DNA of 38,975 bases from an uncultured Clostridia bacterium (GTDB lineage: Bacteria; Bacillota; Clostridia; Christensenellales; CAG-1252). Every line of letters begins with the position of its first letter. Within the stretch, counting starts at the first letter, position 1. The stretch covers positions 1-38,975 of the forward strand of contig CALYRM010000011.1 in assembly GCA_945482995.1 (NCBI GenBank), given 5' to 3'. Positions 30,001-31,664 of the stretch are shown one piece after another. A program made the position numbers and the translations under genes. The notes under the pieces were generated by a model. That model was not told the DNA's origin. It ran no database searches and saw only the letters and a program-made list of their open reading frames with translations.

Positions 30001-31664
30001 TTTTCGCCGTCAAGGTTCAAGGCACGAAGTACCTCAATCAATAACGGAATAATATTATTTTTAACCATACCCAAAATGTCGGTTTCGCCGGCAGGAGCAA
30101 GATTAAAGGTGTTGTTACCAATAAAATAATTTCTTATAGCCTCCTCTTTGTTTTCGCCACCGTAAAGGTCAATCAATACATTTTCGATTTCCTCGGCTGT
30201 TGCCGTATCAGTCAAAGAGGTTGTCAAAATCTCTCCGATAAACGGTACGATAAAATCGTTGAGGTTAAATTTATATTTAAAACTCGGCAATCCTAATGGC
30301 GATAAGTCAAGGATAAGTTCTTCTTCCTTTCCGTTATATGCAAGACGCATAATATCACCGTCGGCAGCGTTATCAGTGCCGACTAAAAGTAAAACCTTAT
30401 TGTTCTCATTGCGGGTTAAGTCAAGAACGGTTTGCAGTCTTAAACCCAAGGCAATTTCGCCAACGCCCAATTCCACAACCGTGTTATTTAGGTTGCCTAT
30501 ATCGTTGACTTTCAAAATGCTCGAAATCAAGCTTCCTGCAAAGTCGCCTACGGTAAAGCTCTTCAAAGAGCCGTTACTAAGTTTCAATGATGCGCCAATG
30601 TCAAGATTTAATACTGAAAACTCAACGTATTCCGAAAAATCAGGTAAATCAAAATTAATACCTTTTGGATCGGTACCGATGTATTCAGCACCTAAGCCGA
30701 TGCCTAATGCGAGTACGTCTTCACCATAGGATAAGTCAACGTCTACTCCGTCAAAAACACCGTTCTTGGTTTTGATATCAAAGCCAAAGCCGATAGTTTT
30801 GAACGGATATGCACAAATATCATTGAAGGTCATTCCAAAAAGTTCAACAAGGACAGAATCAAGATCGCCAACAACGCCTGTAACGATATTCCATAAGCCC
30901 TTAACTTTATTCAACAAACCCGAAAGGAATGTGTTTATGTCGAAAGATACAGAGAACGTCTTGTATTCGACAGAAGTACCACCGTTATCGGTAACCTCGG
31001 TAACAATCTTAGCTTCGCTAATCAAATCTTCCAAAAGTTCTAAAATGATAGCGCCAACGTCTATTGACATACCAATGTCAATCTTTAAGTCGGTTAGTTT
31101 ATCGCCTAAGCCACCAATAGAGCCTGCAGCGTCCTTGATTGAATTCACAGCATCCATCAATTGAGCTAAGCTCAACTCGGTTATGTAAAAGTTGGAGCCT
31201 TGTTCGCCACCTACGTCAAAATAGAATACCGAATTATCATAATATGCGCCGAAAATAAGCGATAAATCGGTTTTTCTAAGTTCAAAGGAACACGTTGAAT
31301 TTGCGTTCCTTATTTCGGGAGTTTCACCCTTAATAAAGTAACGAAGCTTGAGCTCTAAGAAATAATCGAGAGAAACACCATCTTTCGTCAATTTTAGTTC
31401 GTTGGATTTAAAATGTATAACCACATAATCTTCATCTTCTTCAACTCCCGCTTCTTGCATAAAAGTAACCGCTTGACCAAGAACCTGGAAGAAGTTAGAT
31501 GTGTCTAATATCTGCACGTTGCTGTCTGTATTAGGTCTATCGGTATCGTCCGGGGGAACAATAACGCTTCCTAAATCTTTACAAGCAGTAAGCGTTAAGC
31601 ATGCGACAATACACAAAACGATTGCCGTAAGCAGAATAATAAAAGTAATGCGTTGTTTTTTCAT
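57..31664 (-). CDS. Giant modular surface lipoprotein, 10,535 aa
   Basis: I do not recognise this as a named family. It is one open frame of 10,536 codons with no internal stop or frameshift. The start is ATG at 31664, preceded by GGAGGT with a 6-nt spacer. Residues 1-28 form a lipoprotein signal peptide (MKKQR, hydrophobic core, LTAC lipobox). Residues about 50-7700 are about 19 diverged modules with the pattern hydrophobic strands, LLSLYY, YVDLP, an amphipathic LxxLL segment, then an AAGE-type linker. An EF-hand loop lies at 7714-7725. About 18 Big_4-like Ig repeats with GN..GGYQ follow, then MBG-like domains. Six Cys clusters interrupt the chain. No LPXTG, SLH or C-terminal membrane segment is visible, so the protein should be exported and held by its N-terminal lipid. 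A structural or adhesive filament, or a lipid-conducting bridge, is inference. The ORF and export signal are certain; the function is unknown. Confidence 0.95.
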   Translation of the reverse strand: MKKQRITFIILLTAIVLCIVACLTLTACKDLGSVIVPPDDTDRPNTDSNVQILDTSNFFQVLGQAVTFMQEAGVEEDEDYVVIHFKSNELKLTKDGVSLDYFLELKLRYFIKGETPEIRNANSTCSFELRKTDLSLIFGAYYDNSVFYFDVGGEQGSNFYITELSLAQLMDAVNSIKDAAGSIGGLGDKLTDLKIDIGMSIDVGAIILELLEDLISEAKIVTEVTDNGGTSVEYKTFSVSFDINTFLSGLLNKVKGLWNIVTGVVGDLDSVLVELFGMTFNDICAYPFKTIGFGFDIKTKNGVFDGVDVDLSYGEDVLALGIGLGAEYIGTDPKGINFDLPDFSEYVEFSVLNLDIGASLKLSNGSLKSFTVGDFAGSLISSILKVNDIGNLNNTVVELGVGEIALGLRLQTVLDLTRNENNKVLLLVGTDNAADGDIMRLAYNGKEEELILDLSPLGLPSFKYKFNLNDFIVPFIGEILTTSLTDTATAEEIENVLIDLYGGENKEEAIRNYFIGNNTFNLAPAGETDILGMVKNNIIPLLIEVLRALNLDGENMTINLNINRTTFINILETVSGLMGSNGELIKSIADSMKNKSYSDNSLVFRSLSINLGLVAAHEKFGLNADLTLKLAEDTTVSLSLPFVGLGFEPEFVEIELENDLNNLDELSNVSLGMSVDIDFDTGDQDYSNGGVNIELNDAIGSLRDYLTELAAVLKFEDRIQAGVTVDVLANIGFENFTLSDIIKGNGFDLRIRDIQLALEITSKSDGKELLSVYYTKYSEEKSALFINLENIGIEGMTVPKIKYDLDLESMVNGILENMLSKPQTMIADEPTPAPSTPENSETPTESKLSIDQVLNLVGSVVGKVAINDGLAVYVATDVFDALATVLMGEEISDIIKVDSNSNISISTQNGLEIGLELGLATGNTHEENLKLSLKIRDIFLELSPRPLPEIAFAEYKELSAIDQISLSAEVYVRYDLKSNSYDISDLLTIAEHFELGEFATLLNDLFINIDIKGLGGKNVQGDILVRFAANISLENGLDIGKIVNGMEAKIELIRQDETLLSVYFDGIYLYVSAQLGKVEGTEIKGFDIENFKLKIGSLACGCKCDDCIQRGSCIVGESADCTDNCECTCCTMVSAAGESNAINVSEIILSNLGILSEVSVSTKGVAITLASNTLKRILNVVGVTLLGIEDFYNGTALDGLIPSLNVQLNDGIGLGLTLFLKDDLNSNNNTEGLSYISLGLQNLSLAFERNPDLIPDEVINYNELNLSNLGEMSLAITGSLNLNIKEFDQGQEGSTVENLIHELVPELGLGMAVTNGDMNIRLGFDLFANADLSNLNFSDLSSATEILRDLQVLLAVYSLDENSARGEQVIMLFYNGKNDTVYARAPLFGIGAIKYQGLDLHEILSGLFQSNEQNVAMASETVHDKLVALKFNQDGIAVTLTGGLILSVLQQFGLDLSSINLAEYLDAIGLGLSTEGGVYIDVGLAGVELSVAINGLLAKVSPTNMEELVFTDELGESDYIAISDENGALAIKEVYFGISVGFDMSGSIDKVDSSGKGVNLAPTVLQLLENLGVEGAIKTLLSQISIYFDYDIDAKFVLNLEVFANLYDLSELALAVSIEDAKGLILDLFYDSNTDRIYVSLPTIELKDFYVEAPFIYDTIKNNFADTIINALSSITGAKAEVQPAGETTDIFGIVNDCLDRIEINGGEGMIKAITTTNIVGVLTSLLSINILDNIVLPDISANVSLGMNNESGLNVGVGIDIFDSEKVFSANLGLNGLAVEFARPDSFVANEANCVDWKEINAGVYTKAEINLLLDSDYANNVNELIANNIPGTSFELIVNSETGKVTVDLGLELGLNVKLNGLDDLGLELWLSLYATNDGEINYISDERLLSLYYNSIDRYSVENEPIEAAYLQIGNQQNNAIRVDDLGIIDLISNLINGMLEPKTSEASEPIDAIIQTEVIDGIGVNLNGGVISLLLDFIGATGIFSEIDGLIEGASLAFNADKTSLTLVLGGASVLSVNLNDYKAFFVNDNETLENVDELTTQITELKNTSTLLNDVEQTYFGMSMTVKAGKGETVVEENGDKIISSKEIASYNDLLKVFLTSDEKGEIYYGLDVEVSISGLDLSGIGLATFGDNFDIASVVSNIINSLDLELMLIVKDKNNTTRYQDGEPVLGIYYRSNITDSIYVNVPAFNLKLALRDAFSLNDILTNILKKIGGGNKQSAAGENIDYIDIIKLLDAIKLSPNGILVSLSSQILSRVCVMAGLELTLPEMVSLIGIGTLNDLTLETNYGEAGIETDIEKGLGIHIANAMNPDFFLDVALGDIVLEFRDTKVPVYDSGASSESMKAEFFGQLGEYISADAIHGHVSFDVALDFNMGATTDPNDTNAFDFKAILSELVNSNLSIDIVDMLQGRYVLSVDAAFNLAEGSETLYGLTFYIELKAEHEDLSLLSLYYTRGTNSGILGIDLAFLDIEPFQIDIDLGEVIGGVFDSGKVTAAEDGEIYGEDGSMKALLNSLKGCLGIYMVDDDFKLTVTGEILQSVLSFIGFDKYLPSLVRGFTLKNNEYTRNLPDGDYTSVVAGIRYGTGFVKESGETSYFYSLALANKAIEKVVLDGIDLTGADIEKYFVIADGKLTLAKNTAQFNALSRETHEFSVVYTDGTAQSNKFEIVNTEFKFNKQLSHDKYVLNIGYKSIDRISIYKNSALIEELTTTQNINRYFIIDRFENTIEFNFASSGANALAVGTYQVEVVYSDGTTSSFAMAKQVVKTIISDVDLSGLEIITLTLSGASDMVLTQNSNSENWYGNYFAVNSVGGDLTLGYVDGRIGLQLRVNDNSEISLSIGNLNIDASEYEISSPKTYKENIEFLTFKTAIEFNVQAQEDVFIAITDLIGETLDNLLPLEGLPFDLSEIPVGLWVEDALDAHYLLDLQLNIRFDQYSKIPVDIGGSEIVIQIYKLSDVSNGVVSIDELKFGLSYIGSEGEEGALYVNIPYFDLLLKIDEVPWKSFINSTIQGLLEPAPDVSQAGDAISIESILGLFTGLRITETELTVSFVDDLLTKALQLVGVNIDFAKLNTDRSFINIFNIILSQDTESVIFKKDNENDVEQNKFIEAKLEFLLNDGNKTALQNIIAKLEAAEVSDVSISIKEQALAKLRSFNPDKNTNEEFDVIRSMILNDNFVTVDVNQKTEIVNLMNSFKLKDEYLDLVVYQPLIAFDQDLKFETPLGQYTTITQAKALYLGLSGSIVLASDGSVINVGNLVESTEDDNIFDGILNDIKDATTQIVFNENQQKLDFTLEVNVGMGSDKLAQLIQGGTFKELVLALVDDLYIYFELRRTTNNASTVLAEMFYQNSYIYLDLSNMGFPQMAMKLDVEELLNLVFGSNEVAAAGESELDYEKAFQILIHSNELALKGSVAFIGLMLDKFGYALKDANVEVDLGLTLDKNTDKLISLDLIATDNSSNNTVLSAQINRPVVKLGGFISKYVSDATKYAFVENIEYLYAGVSIELGYHVNEAKDSTEFTPADYVLTDVFSNVLGLSDIPLVVESSSTNKLILDFNINLNIKDLSNTELFLHLYATDKDMLTLYYDGTGYLYLSAPILDDELNIRVEFNIKSIFDKLGLTELIESLDLKELIYDLLNRTPKDEVSEAGEEGGYTTAQLLTMLVSKLQVGDGALSVIFNKNILNAIGLEILNTEALVRELKEISVSLDLFKRKISANISFNSKVSGQEDPYLNLVIRDYNFRGTKQEIPFDGSRYSTTDDYDHVYLNTSGSLDYNFPDGEYDFGGVLSSLVKNANIPFTLDDMQGTFYFNLDVKLGIVDYMSSEIVLEVYYKDNVYDIGSLALSLYLDIERGELYVDLPWFEIPRVLITGVDLSSVVQSIFGGVSAASDEPQWYSIARFISSIVDKVVIADGNHSLPEGLNIVFNGNIIEIALDYFLKELQIKLPFSVVDSDIAESFIGLSITNKQLIIDFELENDMAISEETRYGYLRARVGIDGVKLGDMSIRPDRTQDVTAYTTLLDLSAPEKLVLETIYFEASINMDVDMLQSHINLEKVLQYLLNDQLSLNIVDNIDMLIGIDVKANINLKNIAFSELLLTINVQEKIGEDSHGNSQYNQALFARAYFVGMDNALYLDAPMIGLYDIKISVNLDDLLSGVGGKDEPKPDDEPDTETPAEGDDKLDCGCIQAQCLANGSCFDINGIKLCQDDCSCSCCVLPCGCTDEYCLKYAHETGDYENACGLNGLYCHDTENCKCNCHQALDCRCMNPECIEAGTCISGWKYVYQNVRAEDGTFVKVDGVIQQELVRMPICRCDSEKGGCINSKNPCECHKSVLSCGCINPEHVSDYTCPVDSTTCMFIECTTHSTKEECYAHSKDCVFEIVEDKHTCDGSSRDHWASLITGMIDTFVVSKTHIQLITTTHILSNLFELLAHEKLNYEDAPAGGLTLSINYLSRDIRTEAQKVALIKLLNSVEVVSDNVEELTAIKKAIQEFDVENGKSTVIDELVKRFARLSATEASKEAYDIALENLKAFRDKGNLYDESFFEKLDASLSLWFYGGWSVETGEFLGEKSTISLEVGNFTLDTGKHYIPFYAIDETTRQEISELKDVNEYQLFSEMTKISFNVAIEFDETPGEGLNGETELTTDFTEIVAQLIPGFDSVFKFITKPFGGQMVFTLVIEGSIDLNNINASQVALTLYEGGKYGKERRRMGFIFYDGLAEEGCTLYLDIPAFNIVQIKYVGIDLNSLLYKEKLSCGCENILCNANGSCYNEYGSRICGDDCCECTYFACGCDSENCINNMLCDGSNCKNNCDCTHHNVTEAGEVTTLVCSCNNAECVARGSCVLSCTDCAYVKNPSDDINCHKPVWNKENALKCGCYDPICTARGCCYELCPYCSDGSCIDKYNSSGKSLSDIAYTLQLVLHSLQKVDVSLERGVQVQISPSIVAQLLNSLGFDFELEALEDAAVLKGGLKLSTVEGLGINIEAGTNEPSYSINPSITVSLSNVGMKLNTENIREKLDEDIKNSLPTYGKLTTNDNILISASAEINAESYQGYWSISTLITNLLGETVDLGIDFEDANYNMQMNLMANISLDSIFGNGLDGIDINRILSENEVLFELINVTDPSTPKLLLSLYIKNGWAYIDFGVLADTPSIKINVLELLGEKTVQAAEEEKTEELINFDLSKEYPELASKGRMYFYLEEKNNVPFKVALKGKAINSIIIENLNINGSGDVREKIVLDTPELISSYFDIVSVDGEALTSISLLNNANAVALNESNQGVYYEFIITTDSGSVTIPAKVGTRKQLGFGNPAQIVTTILSVINHFGASQDTITLNIGADVLMIVEELLGLNMALPEISGVTMNIVLVDSVTKITESDYISGLPNNNDKFGVQDVETDLEYEFVNALDGVVKAKFISKEGQIKAVPSEELSKYFTIVGNRVVLDYVSANNFDTGLWKFELYNNAESVLATGYFNVSVFVSPDLTLGVENFELTLRLKNYATILQKNGQVVDESHNLLRYVSSTYWAKDNAYKPTKVIDENYQIVAEEYTDVVNDLNELYLATEIDFSVDIENNNISNLDDKYNSNGSSFNMGDDLADLIGAVLLNLGLSSSEINGDYKLILRVHIDSLDFTTFSYRNVKVYAKLQKKCYNLVVDGVSTGDNGAYVDEFMVYFSGDDIYINANPMIVKFATCSAVSISISDTLDYWQNGGTQEASESTPSAIYDRYALAGEGFSIAGVLSIIKDITIGRGTIGLKVADNLVNVLLKMFTNLDYNVSLGDLGLTLDYINGALTLDLNKSSIFAPTLSYDKDGNSIYENAVDYASIKIDKEAQTIALTESAIRNLPVGIWTVDVSYKDGATKSFTVAINSSRDSISYVLDGSEVTTNELFSAIYVEEIESLRMYISEITLLNQAVQSNSSVFSYQLVGNDAKVSKDVLFSLQKKVLTVNYGGETAQLDLTRDNPSIIYKGKTYRLRYDGDYFYINPEGLSCSGIDGIKITDSNSVISINMNEEGYNKQVFGLSMTIGNLELGFELPDYFDKSGPYDASEEYRYTSNGVMAMTKGLTLEEYKPWSSLEYIVSASLDITLDYDEVTLNPFEYFDHKEGDSLDLSGLAQAIKASILLTTQIDTAITIDFSIKINALETYWSEAKIAIYLNGYKRNVNGVLVDVTEPIVIYFDGAGQNSESALYVDMSILGIDPFYVKVDIVSAIKNFIIGLVSEGEFGSSSNDNRVDVEKDKLACGCTCEDCLKSGKCESYGEKTCKEDCSCTCCKLSCGCTENACLTNGSCYDKNGVRICDGAACGCTCAPLSCGCTNPECIEAGTCLTFDENYNVIVRCSALGDCSCTCCKLACGCTDEACLSNGSCVGKNGVILCAGECACSCKTTTSGDDNNKGNLLDKVMTLLPHIGDIISGVSVGNQGMLLILNRNVLNNVFAMLAVNTVFTDNNVIYIETRGYDDFNNSYLKLHVGVNGQNGNQYITEVNFHDLVLKGYVASDIARDYLYTESELTKKWAGDVEGNNGYQNTIFKGLDVKISNGGEYELLTEANKDFIGEHTSVGIFYKNGALIDELKATDYFATDLRPNNDNAYKNWIDVMNLQVVFETTIYLQMNGGTNDKSVELDLTDMLSKYLYLTKGADNELGDLINVIIDNSGSAEDFYDTRIRVDIGMALDVSESHNTELKLELSKEYKEGNKIKDFLLLGLYYLNQNETVYLSLPVLDIEGLCVKKVDLSGLLSGLVGINWGDELSAAGESGNDFYGIIVDTFGLDLSAVQNAIESFVTKIGDDQGLKGAELAIALGNGRMGLAINMALIKLIINLAGLNDTVGGILNTITDIADFDRLEVFVDTGDKVLEENESILEEITIGVGLYLDKNDDEHMFGESLGTADFDWLGFELMLQGIKARIGDGTTVVGGTHINSIPMTARNSFKNINTFLEFPHTLEGEQYSDGRFVNIDSFGNLDAFVDLMDMEEFHLNLGGEIDLDLAHDASGYTNPLVDMLTKLLENTGIFAEDAIHINKNLTSNIKFGFIIKGDIDFSDWTKTEINIELTYQRGNSDINKLLGIYYWGDNSNDRKESGSNTAGSFYLDLSSLGLFKTKIEGISLTAILKDMLGVDVTNGSLKIGGDILYSVLGTKDVTIFINKLIEQMDESQFATESVQEEVEAAAPEKLSCGCTNPDCLSNGTCRDSFGNLTAVEHNCAETIQNARINVSVGNYIKDSIRGEDIKLSINSNMINKLFKMFGVAFEIPEDTLIDLELKMANGFDSLKLSVTSYDVNENGEKLENDGKPIGSTISFMLNQFKIGYKTEGNLLKDIVYSTVGNKVEELDDFSGINLGGLVGLKNNYPGSIIADTVSNILDALNSDISLTLRSNANYVDASGATVVSGKARSTTFDLTRIGKTADEKKNQFIHGLDFHTELLKEEFGTIGKWVKGIYWYQDQLVLDIDIVLSIFSWNINLYQNAFKIPLDLHSMLNKKTGVNSGVDDKTDISHVINDGSRVITAADLNAGLSKPVVGFTITLGEGKVGALGVPVESGEEYSNIRIDLNPLLVGGLLSSLPQTIVGALSGALKVDGVDPSNVKNTDMIYEIYDMLLNFLYSKIPFDVSTTIKNVAEAAIKDIANNIIFDLLSRFLPLPTITESSECFLLLEMTDAELNGEMSAIRKIMISIQTPATGEYWEVQIDMKGLKLAGIDTSNNQNITINVDDSGVLEPVLGNLNKREVTDVFDLDYDKNGVVDYMEHLPTTAKINKFAAGTVPGGTENVALDNLNVSWADSIFQIDPSKGDTSYFIEGHVLNYVQYVEVYVPQSAARKVKYDQGLKVNIDGTDYPAPIITGSNFDYPVVLEAYEVKNFIENLPSVIYVTMTDGNGENEFIKKFDGTEGTGSGVVEWDASELSESYLGGIYKLYLTFGDGIVGNYQVVIPVTVNKNTLNGIIFPDANGGYENGTGTLVFNPYEEIKLPSQVYATFGNSLPQLYNIKWDITEAEILPVYTGYTYRVNARIGNIDIGYYEYKNITITIKSYVMTDWKLLGEDGNYYDLDLTFDPYHFTGDATVVDALNIDMYPRYLYVKYEGENDYVEQRVEWNLSTVNNNYKGGITQAQFRITSDDSKELERIQLAGYQTTDVAITIMDATVSTYVIEGLSDVIDPMHMLYVKRNADGEIVDYIDYLGTSTIISNGGTIYNTAIESDLLKLLDFKPELVVYDIENGKIVDPTDAYDTNCYPSSVTIIYKNGKTATFEAEYTLLGYYEDAGGVVWNTTDIKLDYRGGTYYAHLKVGNSFGGYQTIEVPIEIASRKIASINLRAVRESYVFNPYLYTDYALDKTLYPENGFNLYELLTADASELGNVIFESQASGYYPIIWDLTEISQSYTGGEYNAKAKIGSDEVGYQTVNFKVIIQPKIVKNLLIDSFVFDPYDTSRNPLDKSSYPTSLTVRFTDDTNFEFNNVTWDLTSIGDIWSVRGGTTNVIAKIGNALGGYQLIEVPVTVENRDITEFQLNAGNSIWFDPYGISANASSLDPRLNESYPTTVPVIFGGFNPGTEDDIAGTVNVTWDVNSVINDYNGYASKTVNPDGSISWYKEYTVIAQVGNSNVGYQYYDVTVRIINREIDKLVPEEITIDPFSTDDLTSTVTILFKNGEEGSMAVEWTNKNYDVYVLGRDVDNSNASIYARIGNYIGGYQVFPVKVNVMDKTISEIYNGNDIIAKDVDGKLVTFGFTYEIDGVTYSRENSYFEIDPLEQTTTLVTVSTYREGGETKYLYARSEVTNTLTAYFAKDGTTRNLNATWLFDHIIDVDYNGKEFYSEKNNGTHGVDLEVGTPRVGYINIEFRAIVLNRKVSQDVTVVNGNNIITPAIYKSYIDEEHNELLEYIVDDVFSSVSYPNVLYFKFAHSQVVTDEVLAKVVSWTKNEDTASITIGNEKYGYQTFTFKVYKVNRDVIYDSFVNLDSPEQQAAYNQFIDQICTNITNINFTSIAYFNENNITIENYESLFAPHIDAILELITSLKIDNRVSGAESNVIKALNLLKASTANNVEALENVIEEIEELKRQTIKIIYVDPYDIEMPESLSVTIGRAKIGQDIVSRDICHCTKCEGVYCTDDCDCWCVATRYSMIADWSKADISYLYSTAGTTQEIKNVVVGNDAVGYHSVTAFVEIEGRKIVSVEKDEFEIDPYDYSALPGSIEVLFEDGEGKRLAGTLDVLANISNAQAVTQAMIDDINSIVYGRQECLNNNNYFYEGGYYVLTARVGSRLGGYQDVQMLLKVANRKIERVATDVDENGVWTKVIRPYGGIDGATNTPANTVEVVYTSGEKGILNVLWSYANINYHYIGNSQQSFVLIGNVQGGYQELPVNIIVDKMLATSVKALNDNDTPFVFNPFDSQNQVPAFVNVYYNGDTSHPIRMSVDSENAFRIRETYHFGMDTIEAYIRTGNSLSGYQWVECRLKVDDRITGYDNMYFDGIDRNGVINLPISAYTNPLTIVDGLIYIGGKLLEVNAYIPDTKDLDYQTNTGKDKAVKLTAKLVDSFNYDYNGLDKLVTLKIALGNEVAGYVTTDSAGNEFKLTVKVDSEIIKSVLYIRQSGDIINTYDIFDKYFASGEFNPMEKLEIGGDRLEVTLANGKVVGYEYGFRIKDYSFVDQYGNEVDYKGNDNARIVLYIGNDIGGYQQVYLMNGNEYRTVKVKDMTIATQDIKDSFKPLIDPFEDSLPETIEYKGFVYNVKYLHNGSSFTNNDVDYSGGSFDLVAMIGNDIGGYQEYRYTLNVKQKLITSIEGLSGLTIDQFNPTVSLPEGNVIATFSDGTTRVFRIKNAKEYMQDDSFTLRIENDGLNGFTFNSLIVAANGLTANGGWDLRNIDLSLDGGLYYAFVYIGNDLGGYQAVPVQVVVTNKDLTELDGVQYVANRIGDKVELMPLENIVAGFGEYFYLPKDLWLTFKDGSTVNVIANWSVLTWVDQDGKHTLTDWTIEDMYRLNAKGERIYNTYTLIASVYGVEVAIDVEITPNRVVMYDSFASYYSIRRGSKSPLPTEIKQTVYDLSSANPVVIDTPVFDVTWTKVPSFAIEDSYELQAKVDGIGIVWTREVVLNVYSSYITSINRVIGGAERQIEVGKVITANDLPELEVSVIYGKNVYQKTLSVCWLPVSKTVGNVVIDISSDNANEFHITATDIGSTITFKAVVIGSDGSILKLNGSDVIVSYTVVDTDDLASKIVLNTNAVDEQGEAYIESVYGDTNVKLYTLKDGDFEVLSQIFYDSRDKENIVSTTDIPTEVGSYWVEITIAYKNSTIDYVKTLACKYEVVKKDISDRIIVSNVNQIYDGFDKEITAYVSGRIASVKVEYFLDNVWTSNRFPVEVGEHKYRVSVQSDSYTGTVEGELSIVKQVKYVFHDVDGNELGATKYSGIGRYIELPKYELSLEANEYATYMWYYVDRNGVDTPFKATSKLSEEMCVEEDGVLVLRLYIAVLKVKLTPNSSLELSDIITLSGNETDGSFNTTIFGLVTVDIYNMTNKNVGRLTFDRSVEPTIASKLKPGNYEASYNLLITITVGKISQTLSSGSNDYIKLSF
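640..1135 (-). other. MBG-like beta domains near the C-terminus
   Basis: Around residues 10180-10340 two beta domains show IPTEVGSYWVEI and the pattern QIYDGFDKEIT ... FPVEVGEHKYRV ... YTGTVEGELSIVK. This pattern of YDG, then P-x-(E)xG-xYxV, then Y-x-G is typical of MBG-type repeats in surface adhesins. The assignment is from pattern only. A last unassigned beta-rich stretch of about 190 residues follows and carries no anchor motif. Confidence 0.5.
1450..8170 (-). repeat. ~18 Big_4-like Ig repeats with a GN..GGYQ signature
   Basis: Residues about 7830-10070 repeat a unit of about 85-130 residues: DPY, YPxTVxVxFxxG, a conserved W in VxWDL, YxGGxYxAxAxIGN, then GGYQ and VPVxVxNRxI. The LPxxVxVxFxDG...VxW pattern is that of Big_4 (bacterial Ig-like group 4) domains, which are extracellular beta-sandwiches. 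GY(Q/H/V/I) landmarks fall near 2110, 2480, 2740, 3080, 3418, 3690, 3965, 4290, 4950, 5250, 5680, 5930, 6285, 6545, 6868, 7350, 7685 and 7965. Two further degenerate units without GYQ follow, down to about 1450. Confidence 0.8.
4410..4466 (-). other. Cys cluster F (residues 9067-9085) within the Ig array
   Basis: Seven cysteines occur in 19 residues (CHCTKCEGVYC then CDCWC). This is the only cluster in the C-terminal Ig-like half. It is inserted between strands of one Ig unit, directly before its next conserved tryptophan (IADW). Confidence 0.8.
8490..8525 (-). other. EF-hand-type calcium loop (residues 7714-7725)
   Basis: The twelve residues DYDKNGVVDYME match the canonical EF-hand loop, with Asp/Asn at positions 1, 3 and 5, Gly at 6, a hydrophobic residue at 8, Asp at 9 and Glu at 12. 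It lies just after the last alpha/beta module and before the first Ig-like repeat. A single loop of this kind, as in dockerin-like or thrombospondin-3-like motifs, binds Ca2+ and often stiffens a linker. Calcium binding is inferred from the motif. Confidence 0.75.
10107..10190 (-). other. Cys cluster E (residues 7159-7186), single unit
   Basis: Five cysteines occur, starting KLSCGCTNPDCLSNGTC. This is half of a cluster-D unit, lacking the CxCxCC tail. It follows an EAAAPE linker at the module boundary. It may be a truncated or minimal copy. Confidence 0.8.
12549..12974 (-). other. Cys cluster D (residues 6231-6372), four tandem units
   Basis: Thirty-five cysteines lie in 142 residues, about 25% Cys. 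Four tandem units of about 34-41 residues follow LxCGCTxxxCxxxGxC, a spacer, then CxxxCxCxCC. Units 1, 3 and 4 are close at the DNA level, with near-identical stretches around 12650 and 12880, which indicates fairly recent tandem duplication. It is preceded by an SSSNDN acidic tether and followed by a TTTSGDDNN tether. Confidence 0.88.
16980..17414 (-). other. Cys cluster C (residues 4751-4895)
   Basis: Thirty cysteines lie in 145 residues in about four CGC-starting units. A TEAGE linker string is embedded in the middle, and HH follows CDC. The cluster follows directly on the strand and VGIDLNSLL segment that close a module, so it occupies a linker position. Confidence 0.85.
18510..19124 (-). 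other. Cys cluster B (residues 4181-4385), longest
   Basis: Thirty-four cysteines lie in 205 residues. Several degenerate units of the form CGC-x4-C-x(3-5)-GxC, some ending in CxCxCC, are joined by His- and Asp-containing stretches. An acidic Pro-rich tether (KDEPKPDDEPDTETPAEGDD) precedes it. The cluster sits at the module boundary, like A, D and E. It includes a longer non-Cys loop (about 30 residues after AGTC) and a His-rich end (THST, YAHS, DKHTC). Confidence 0.85.
23310..23860 (-). other. Inserted X2/Ig-like beta repeats (residues ~2603-2785)
   Basis: Within one alpha/beta module there are three short beta repeats, with landmarks VVLDGIDLTG, YFVIADGKLTLAK, VVYTDGT, YFIIDRFENTIEF and VGTYQVEVVYSDGT. 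The order of Y-F-x-I, a strand, then a short helix and G-xYxVxVxYxDGT recalls CBM_X2-type modules. Similar single inserts occur near residues 5200-5290, 5360-5450 and 5790-5850. Family assignment is tentative. Confidence 0.45.
28275..28367 (-). other. Cys cluster A (residues 1100-1130)
   Basis: Ten cysteines occur in 31 residues with CxC, CxxC and CxCxCC spacing, starting LACGC and ending CECTCC. The cluster lies between the end of one alpha/beta module and the SAAGES linker of the next. The spacing recalls metallothionein-like or EGF-like metal- or disulfide-bonded units; neither is proven. Confidence 0.85.
31581..31664 (-). other. Lipoprotein signal peptide of the giant protein
   Basis: Residues 1-28 have a KKQR basic head, a hydrophobic core at 6-24 and lipobox L25-T26-A27-C28 followed by K29. 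A second lipobox-like string, I19-V20-A21-C22, sits six residues upstream. The first residues after C28 (KDLGSVIVPPDD) are a typical flexible, polar lipoprotein tether. In this family Lgt lipidates the cysteine and LspA cleaves before it. C28 is the better site because the hydrophobic core is then of normal length. Confidence 0.9.

Larger units (their letters stand above)
8620..31510 (-). repeat. Array of ~19 alpha/beta modules in the giant lipoprotein
   Basis: Residues about 50-7680 repeat a module of about 260-300 residues, up to about 550 where inserts occur. Each module runs: a strand-rich part with alternating hydrophobics (patterns such as GLxLxLxL), a LLSLYY-type strand, a YVDLP-type strand, an amphipathic VDLxxLLxxL segment, a linker often containing AGE, then a helix followed by GIxVxLxxxIL. 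Linkers fall near residues 524, 840, 1134, 1418, 1685, 1947, 2225, 2500, 3025, 3388, 3650, 3890, 4181, 4751, 5165, 5720, 6231, 6740 and 7159. The modules are diverged rather than near-identical, so the array is old. The fold is not recognised; resemblance to lipid-cavity folds (LolA/LppX-like or TULIP/RBG-like) is inference. Confidence 0.8.

Noticed and set aside
22294-30729. Plus-strand ORFs opposite the giant gene (for example 22294-22737, 30259-30729)
   Set aside because: They lie antisense to a frame with clear domain repeats, have low-complexity Ser/Pro/Leu-rich translations and no ribosome sites, and resemble no protein family.
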